Assembly: GCF_000004195.4 (NCBI RefSeq)
Contig: NC_030683.2
Span: 51,969,358 to 52,033,357, forward strand
Direction: 5' to 3'
Source: Xenopus tropicalis
Taxonomy: Eukaryota; Chordata; Amphibia; Anura; Pipidae
Length of the DNA stretch: 64,000 nucleotides
How positions within the stretch are numbered: the stretch's first letter is position 1; every line of letters begins with the position of its first letter. Of the stretch, positions 57,410 to 64,000 are shown piece by piece. The position numbers and the translations under genes are program-made. Under the pieces are notes generated by a model. It was not told the DNA's origin. It saw only the letters and a list, made by a program, of their open reading frames with translations, and ran no database searches.

Positions 57410-60400
57410 GATACCAAATATGTGGTGGTACCCCACAGTTCCTGTCCAGAAGTAACCCCCAAACTAAGGCAATACTTAGTACAATATCACACCAGAACAA
57501 AGCAGAAAAGCGCTTGTAACAGTTAATGCAGCATAACTTATATGTAAATCTAAAATATCCCCTCATGTTTGGTATCTTTAGAAACTACAGACCTTCAGGT
57601 TTCTAGGTGCAATGTAGTTTTCACTCAAAAGCCAAATACCTTTTGTCAGTGCATTGTGAAATTTGGAACTTTTTATGACATTTTTTTTTTTTTTCTAAAA
57701 CGTAAACTTGGACGCATGATCAAATGTGGATTTGACAAAAAAAAATCTCATAAAAATTTTCTAACAAAGGCATATTTGAAAGACAAACTTCTCCTGAATA
57801 AAATGATGCCCCATATGTATGGGTGCACATAAAGACATGGGCACCAAACACTCCAAAGCAGGGGCAATGCACAAGGGCAATTACAGCTAAAAATGTGAGG
57901 GCTGCGCTCTATGTGCACTTCCTGCAGTTTTTCAGTGTTAACCCCCCCTACCTGTGAAATAACCCCCACAAACTATATATTTCTGAAAAGTGCACACCTT
58001 CAGCTATTCAGAGACACCACTCTTCTCTTTCTACATGGAAAATTGTGGCTGCAGTGCCTTGCAGAAGTAAGCGCTTTGGTCAGAAATCAAGGAAAAACCA
58101 GATAAAAAACCTAGATTTCTCCCCAAAATCTCCATGGCAACTACCAAAAACTTACTAACCATCAATCTGCAAGTTCCCCTGAATAAAACGATACCCCATA
58201 TGTATGGGTGCACATAAAGACGTGGCCACCAAATGCCCCAAAACAGGGGCAATGCATAAGGGCAATTTCAGTTGAAATTTTGGGGGCTGCGCTCTATGTG
58301 CACTACCTGCAGTTTTTCAGTGTTAACCCCCCCTACCTGTGAGATAACCCCCACAATCTATATATTTACGAAAAGTGCACACCTTCAGCTATTCAGAGAC
58401 ACCACTCTTCTCTTTCTACATGGAAAATTGTGGCCGCAGTCCCTTGCAGAAGTTAGCGCTTTGGTCAGAAATCAAGGAAAAACTAGATACAAACCTAGAT
58501 TTCTCCCCAAAATCTCCATGGCAACTACCAAAAACTTACTAACCATCAATCTGCAAGTTCCCCTGAATAAAACGATACCCCATATGTATGGGTGCACATA
58601 AAGACGTGGCCACCAAATGCCCCAAAACAGGGGCAATGCATAAGGGCAATTTCAGTTGAAATTTTGGGGGCTGCGCTCTATGTGCACTACCTGCAGTTTT
58701 TCAGTGTTAACCCCCCCTACCTGTGAGATAACCCCCACAATCTATATATTTACGAAAAGTGCACACCTTCAGCTATTCAGAGACACCACTCTTCTCTTTC
58801 TACATGGAAAATTGTGGCCGCAGTCCCTTGCAGAAGTTAGCGCTTTGGTCAGAAATCAAGGAAAAACTAGATACAAACCTAGATTTCTCCCCAAAATCTC
58901 CATGGCAACTACCAAAAACTTACTAACCATCAATCTGCAAGTTCCCCTGAATAAAATGATACCCCATATGTATGGGTGCACATAAAGACGTGGCCACCAA
59001 ATGCCCCAAAACAGGGGCAATGCATAAGGGGAATTTCAGTTGAAATTTTGGGGGCTGCGCTCTATGTGCACTACCTGCAGTTGTTCAGTGATAACCCCCC
59101 CTACCTGTGAGATACCCCCACAATCTATATATTTACGAAAAGTGCACACCTTCAGCTATTCAGAGACACCACTCTTCTCTTTCTACATGGAAAATTGTGG
59201 CCGCAGTCCCTTGCAGAAGTCAGCGCTTTGGTCAGAAATCAAGGAAAAACCAGATACAACCCTAGATTTTGGTCAGAAATCAAGGAAAGACCAGATAAAA
59301 ACCTAGATTTCTCCCCAAAATCTCCATGGCAACTACCAAAAACTTACTAAACCTCAATTTGCAAGTTCCCCTGAATAAAACGATACCCCATAAGTATGGG
59401 TGCACATAAAGACGTGGCCACCAAATGCCCCCAAACAGGGGCAATGCATAAGGGGGGGCTGTGCTCTATCTGCAGTTATTTAGTCTAAACACACCCATAA
59501 CCTGTGAAATAACCCCCGCAAACTATATATTTCTGAAAAGTGCACACCTTCAGCTATTCAGAGACGCCACTCTCCTCTTTCTACATGGAAAATTGTGGCC
59601 GCAGTCCCTTGCAGAAGTTAGCGCTTTGGTGAGAAATCAAGGAAAAACCAGATACAAACCTAGATTTCTCCCCAAAATCTCCATGGCAACTACCAAAAAC
59701 TTACTAACCATCAATCTGCAAGTTCCCCTGAATAAAACGATACCCCATATGTATGGGTGCACATAAAGACGTGGCCACTAAATGCCCCAAAACAGGGGCA
59801 ATGCATAAGGGCAATTTCAGTTGAAATTTTGTGCACTACCTGCAGTTTTTCAGTGTTAACCCCCCCTACCTGTGGAATAACCCCCACAATCTATATATTT
59901 ACGAAAAGTGCACACCTTCAGCTATTCAGAGACACCACTCTTCTCTTTCTACATGGAAAATTGTGGCTGCAGTCCCTTGCAGAAGTCAGCGCTTTGGTCA
60001 GAAATCAAGGAAAAACCAGATACAACCCTAGATTTTGGTCAGAAATCAAGGAAAAACCAGATAAAAAACCTAGATTTCTCCCCAAAATCTCCATGGCAAC
60101 TACCAAAAACTTACTAAACCTCAATTTGCAAGTTCCCCTGAATAAAACGATACCCCATATGTATGGGTGCACATAAAGACGTGGCCACCAAATGCCCCAA
60201 AACAGGGGCAATGCATAAGGGGGGGCTGTGCTCTATGTGCTCTACCTGCAGTTATTTAGTCTAAACACCCCCATACCTGTGAAATAACCCCGCAAACTAT
60301 ATATTTCCAAAAAGTGCACACCTTCAGCTATTCAGAGACACCACTCTTCTCTTTCTACATGAAAAATTGTGGCCCCAGTCCCTTGCAGAAGTTAGCGCTT

Positions 60401-60965
60401 TGGTCAGAAATCAAGGGAAAACCAGATAAAAACCTAGATTTCTCCCCAAAATCTCCATGGCAACTACCAAAAGCTTACTAAACCTCAATTTGCAAGTTCC
60501 CCTGAATAAAACGATACCCCATATGTATGGGTGCACATAAAGACGTGGCCACCAAATGCCCCAAAACAGGGGCAATGCATAAGGGCAATTTCAGTTGAAA
60601 TTTTGGGGGCTGCGCTCTATGTGCACTACCTGCAGTTTTTCAGTGTTAACCCCCCCTACCTGTGAGATAACCCCCACAATCTATATATTTACGAAAAGTG
60701 CACACCTTCAGCTATTCAGAGACGCCACTCTTCTCTTTCTACATGGAAAATTGCGGCTGTAGTCCCTTGCAGAAGTCAGCGCTTTGGTCAGAAATCAAGG
60801 AAAAACCAGATACAAACCTAGATTTTGGTCAGAAATCAAGGAAAAACCAGATAAAAAACCTAGATTTCTCCCCAAAATCTCCATGGCAACTACCAAAAAC
60901 TTACTAACCATCAATCTGCAAGTTCCCCTGAATAAAACGATACCTATGTCTGGTTGCACATAAGT
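57410..60965. repeat. Satellite-like tandem array, ~384-bp unit, inside the piggyBac-type element
   Basis: Using the word GGGTGCACAT or its diverged form as an anchor, copies fall at 57821, 58206, 58590, 58974, 59398, 59755, 60175, 60539 and about 60952. A more diverged copy is near 57410, identified through GATACC...ATATG. Intervals are about 395, 385, 384, 384, 424, 357, 420, 364 and 413 bp. The units at 58206-58590 and 58590-58974 are almost identical; the leftmost two are the most diverged. Because 384 is divisible by three, each unit carries the same 109-codon ORF, which ends at a stop in every unit and is judged non-coding. Each unit contains CACACCTTCAGCTATTCAGA, CATGGCAACTACC and CATATGTATGGGTGCACAT. 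Confidence 0.9.
58974..60539. repeat. Alternating long/short units forming a ~782-bp dimer
   Basis: From 58974 the unit length alternates 424, 357, 420, 364, then 413. Long units carry a ~36-40-bp internal duplication of GGTCAGAAATCAAGGAAAAA and keep the CAATTTCAGTTGAAATTTTG segment. Short units lack both and read GCATAAGGGGGGGCTGTGCT with TTATTTAGTCTAAACAC instead of the TTTTTCAGTGTTAACC form. Two dimers of 781 and 784 bp are complete, followed by a further long unit. Confidence 0.8.
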
Positions 60966-61030
60966 ACATGGCCGCCAAACCTGAAAATGCATAATATTGG
61001 GGCTGCACTCTATGCACCCCTTTTTTTTTA

Positions 61031-61182
61031 CCTGCACCCGAATGAATGGGATACGCTCGGGTGCAGGCACATGTAGCCGATATACGCATGAAAACGCGTG
61101 AGAATGCAAAGTCTCGCGTTTTCATGTGTATATCGGCTACACGTGCCTGCACCCGAGCGTATCCCATTCATTCGGGTGCAGG
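61031..61182. repeat. 152-bp near-perfect palindrome
   Basis: CCTGCACCCGAATGAATGGG at the left faces CCCATTCATTCGGGTGCAGG at the right. The match runs inward through GTAGCCGATATACGCATGAA and its complement to a centre ATGCAAAG near 61107. A second smaller hairpin (about 61188-61255: GCGTAGGGCTGAATTTTC facing AAAATCAGCCCTACGC) follows, with GTGTGGCATCAGCC at its right. The segment may be an older MITE nested in the piggyBac-type element. Confidence 0.75.
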
Positions 61183-61330
61183 AACAAGTAGCAGGCGTAG
61201 GGCTGAATTTTCGGCAAGCGTTTTTCCACTTGCTGAAAAAATCAGCCCTACGCCTCGTGTGGCATCAGCCTAACCCTTGGCAATAGAAACTACCAGAACA
61301 ATCTTAGCACCTCTGGACCTTTCTAGAACA

Positions 61331-61590
61331 ACTGAAATCAAATGGAATAAAACCACTAAAAGCAATCAAAGAACAATAGTTGCAATGAAATCGGTAAGAG
61401 CCCTGGATCCACCAATGTCACTGCAAAAGCAACCTTTTTGGGGGCACTAAACACACAATAAAGAACAATGCAAAGATAAAACACCATAAAATCTGTAAAA
61501 TCCAATAAAACCACCTAAACCAACAGAAGAACAATAATTGCAATGAAATCGGTGGTCAGAGCCCTGGATCCACCAACGTCACTGCAAATT
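61331..61590. repeat. Two-copy direct repeat, ~165-bp spacing
   Basis: A block of about 95 bp containing GAACAATAGTTGCAATGAAA and AGAGCCCTGGATCCACCAAT recurs with minor changes at about 61496-61590 (GAACAATAATTGCAATGAAA, AGAGCCCTGGATCCACCAAC). Confidence 0.75.
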
Positions 61591-61734
61591 CAGCACCAAA
61601 TAGCAATAAAAAAAGTTACAGTGCAATAGAATAATTCAAAAACAGAAATCAATTATGAAAATGCCAAAAAAACACTAAAATGCAACCAAATAAATCAGAT
61701 AATTATAGAGCAAGATCAGAAATAAAGTTTTAGT

Positions 61735-61842
61735 AAAAAAAAAAGACTGCCAAAGAAAGCAAAGAAAGAAAGAAAAGGAAAGAAAGAAAGAAAGAAAAAA
61801 AAAAAAAAAAGTGTAAGTGTAAGTGTGTGTGTAAGTGTCTGT
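61735..61842. repeat. Purine tract and (GTAAGT/GT)n simple repeats
   Basis: AAAG-rich purine run at about 61735-61810, then GTGTAAGTGTAAGTGTGTGT-type tract to about 61842. Likely length-variable. Confidence 0.8.
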
Positions 61843-62131
61843 GTGTGCTTGGGAAAGTTGTAAATAAGTGTGTATGTGTACAAAAGTGTAATAATGACAA
61901 AGATAGAAGAAAAAATGCAAAAAAAAAAAAAAAATTTTTTTAGACAGTTGAGATAGAAATAAGCAAAATAAACAGTGGTAGAGAGTTGTAGTTCAGCTTA
62001 CCCAAGGCAGGCAGACGATCAGGGGCGATCAGGGGCGATCAATCCAGCAGGAAGGCAGCAGGGGAGCTCCATCTTGTCCAACGTGCGCAGCAGGAGTGAG
62101 GGAGCCGACAGTAGGCGGCGCTATTTAAAGG

Positions 62132-62402
62132 GACAGCAGTGGACACGTCATCAACGCGTGTCCACTGCTGTCATTGGCTGGCGACGCGATCGGTGCGGCT
62201 CGGGGACCCGGATCGGTGAGTATGTCTATGTTTGCTCGTTGCCTATGGGGATCTGAGGGGTTTACAAGCGCTGCGCTGCTTTAAAAGCGAGCGCAGCGCT
62301 TGTAAACCCGACAGTGCCATTGGACGTAGATTCTACGTCCCATGGCACTTTGGTCCTTTAGTGCCTTGGACGTAGAATCTACGTCCCATGGCACTTAAAG
62401 GG
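62132..62402. repeat. Cluster of inverted repeats at the right end of the piggyBac-type element
   Basis: Three structures lie in 270 bp. The first is GACAGCAGTGGACACG facing CGTGTCCACTGCTGTC (62132-62172). The second is GGGTTTACAAGCGCTGCGCT facing AGCGCAGCGCTTGTAAACCC (62258-62309). The third is a direct duplication of a block around GGACGTAGATTCTACGTCC (62322-62340) and GGACGTAGAATCTACGTCC (62368-62386), each nearly palindromic and each followed by CATGGCACTT. The last copy runs into the terminal repeat. The region is GC-rich, unlike the rest. Confidence 0.85.
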
Positions 62403-62406
62403 TTAA

Positions 62407-64000
62407 AGATGCATGGTAGGCAACAGGGGCGTTTCTGACCCTGGAGCTGCCACTTTGGCAGAAATTCCTTATACGCTGCTGGGATAGCACAATAAGAGAG
62501 ATTATCTATTTTATATCAAAGAAGTTTGTTGTTTTACATTGTCTCCTAAGCGTTATACTAAATCTCGAAATCTCTAATGTTTTGTTTGTTCTGCTTTATT
62601 TTATATAAAAATTAAACCAAGGGGCATATAAGTATGCATTAGTAATTGTATCCCAAAAAATGAAAAATCCTGTGTAAAATCAAGCATACATTTGTAAATC
62701 TCTAGTTGGTGAAATATGTCTGAGTTTTCCTTGCATGTAATTTAAATTTTGCATATAAAAGAACTAGTGTTTCTATTTATAAATGACCATATGCCAGAAA
62801 GGAGATGTAATTTACACACATTGAAATTGGTGTGACATCTGGTGCACAGCCAGTGAAGAAGCTGATCTGTTGACCAGTTGATCACATTTTCTCATTCATT
62901 TTCAAGCAAGTTGAAAAATCTCAAATAGCGCTTTTGTGATTCCTTGTGAGACAGATAATTATATTACCAGTATATGCCACCCTTTGTTGTGACTGTTTTG
63001 TTAGCAGTAGTACATTATAAAGTGGCATTATCTGTGCACTAATAATGAAGGAACATTCAATCTAACCAATATAACTTGCCTGGGTGCAGATAAAGGTAAC
63101 AATAAAAAATTAAAAATTATCGCAATCAACAGTATTTGTGGAAAAAAATTAAAAAGGTTTTATTTAAATCCCAATATTTCAGTCACTATCTGTGACCTTT
63201 CTCAAGGTTAAACAAAGAACAGTGTTGGCTGAAAATACAAACCTTCCCTCTATTTCAAGTGAAGAATTGTGCCAAAATGCCACCAGTCTGTTACATGGAA
63301 GGACACCCCCCATACTCAGTAAGATATGTTTCTAAAAATAGAGTATGGGTACAGAAACACACTGAGACGTACAGTACATAAAAAAGACATCGTAGATGGA
63401 TTACAATCACTAGCAATTTCCAATGGTATAGGTCCAAATAATCCTAATTAACAGTGACTCAAATGGGAGTTAAGAGCCAAAGTAAGAAGCCAAATGAACA
63501 ATGTAAAGGTACTGTACCGCTTGAATGAAGTACCTGCAGTGATTGTCAAAAAGAGCCACTGTGGACCACTGAGGATTCCAATAAGAGAGATGGGGGCAGG
63601 TGCATCAGGGCTGGCAGATCACACTATACTAGCTAGAACCAATCAAGTGATATTTGGGGAATAGCTGCACATATCATAGAGATGCATCTATAGAAGGGCT
63701 TGTTCAAGTAGGCAGCATTCTGGTATATGACAGGGACCTCATTCATTCAAAGAGCTCTCATTCATTTTTTCTCATAACTATGGAATTATGAAGTCTTGTA
63801 TGGCACAATATGCAAAAAATATATTTTTCCATAAATAGGTAAATATTTTTTTTTTTAATGCGCTACATAGAAACTTTTTTAAATATGGCGACGCACATCA
63901 TTTGGATTACAGACTTGATGGACTAAATAATGTACCATCTATTATGTCTCTTTAGGGTCAGTATTCCCCTTCACTACTTTAAGGTGGCTATTACATCATC
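62407..64000. other. Unique spacer to the end of the window
   Basis: AT-rich. Around 63140-63225, ATTTGTGG, GTTTTATTTAAATCCC and TTTCAGTCACTATCTGTGAC followed by TTTCTCAAGG resembles retroelement 3' sequence seen in amphibian and fish genomes, but I cannot assign it. No gene. Confidence 0.4.

Larger units (their letters stand above)
57068..62402. mobile_element. Complete 5.3-kb non-autonomous piggyBac-type element
   Basis: The left end CCCTTTAAGTGCCA is preceded by TTAA (57064-57067). The right end is its exact 14-bp complement TGGCACTTAAAGGG, followed by TTAA (62403-62406). A TTAA duplication with CCCTTT..TGCCA ends is diagnostic of the piggyBac superfamily. No ORF longer than about 140 codons exists inside, and none shows transposase blocks, so it depends on a transposase made elsewhere. 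Inside, in order: an AT-rich left part; a tandem array (57.4-60.96 kb); a palindromic segment (61031-61272); a two-copy ~165-bp direct repeat (61331-61590); purine and GT tracts; and a GC-rich right end with several inverted repeats. The right boundary repeats GTGCC and GGACGTAGA words that also sit near the terminus. Confidence 0.88.

Noticed and set aside
58272..60176. Series of 88- to 139-codon plus-strand ORFs with nearly identical translations
   Set aside because: They are copies of the tandem repeat unit. The unit length is divisible by three, so the same chance frame reopens in each, and each ends at the same stop. No splice or coding signature is present.

Overview
The window reads as vertebrate nuclear DNA, most likely from a clawed frog (Xenopus). 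The reasons are AT-rich composition, consensus splice sites around two in-frame coding exons separated by an 8.7-kb intron, no bacterial-style gene density, and a very high load of short inverted-repeat DNA transposons (Harbinger-like, hAT-like, Kolobok/T2-like, piggyBac) plus CR1, L2-like and Tx1/L1 LINE debris of the kind known from Xenopus. The species call is inference from repeat style; no search was run.

Gene content is small. The 3' end of one plus-strand gene occupies 1-9911: an internal exon (506-676) and the terminal coding exon (9401-9911, stop TGA). The exons join in matching phase (2/2) and encode a hydrophilic, Ser/Thr/Asn-rich C-terminus with a coiled-coil-like helix. I do not recognise the family. 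From about 10 kb to 64 kb I see no further host gene, so this looks like an intergenic, transposon-rich flank.

Layout: 1-9.9 kb, gene end and introns. 11-14 kb, near-perfect palindromic Harbinger-like MITEs with a second MITE nested in one. 14.5-15.4 kb, decayed CR1 reverse transcriptase. 16.8-31 kb, alternating hAT-like and Harbinger-like MITEs, some nested or abutting, with unique spacers. 31.6-45 kb, further MITEs, a LINE 3' end inserted in a hAT-like MITE, and two short inverted retro-insertions (38.75 and 44.47 kb). 46.1-46.9 kb, a decayed piggyBac-type transposase on the minus strand. 48.6-49.3 kb, a MITE broken by a Kolobok/T2-like element and followed by a Tx1/L1 ORF2 C-terminus. 50-56.7 kb, more MITEs with clean target duplications. 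57,068-62,402, the most striking object: a complete 5.3-kb piggyBac-type element with perfect 14-bp ends and TTAA duplications, no transposase, and an internal satellite-like array of about 384-bp units that switches to an alternating long/short (~782-bp dimer) organisation. 62.4-64 kb, mostly unique sequence.

The elements do not form a pathway. What they record is a history of insertions, which can be ordered where one element interrupts another.
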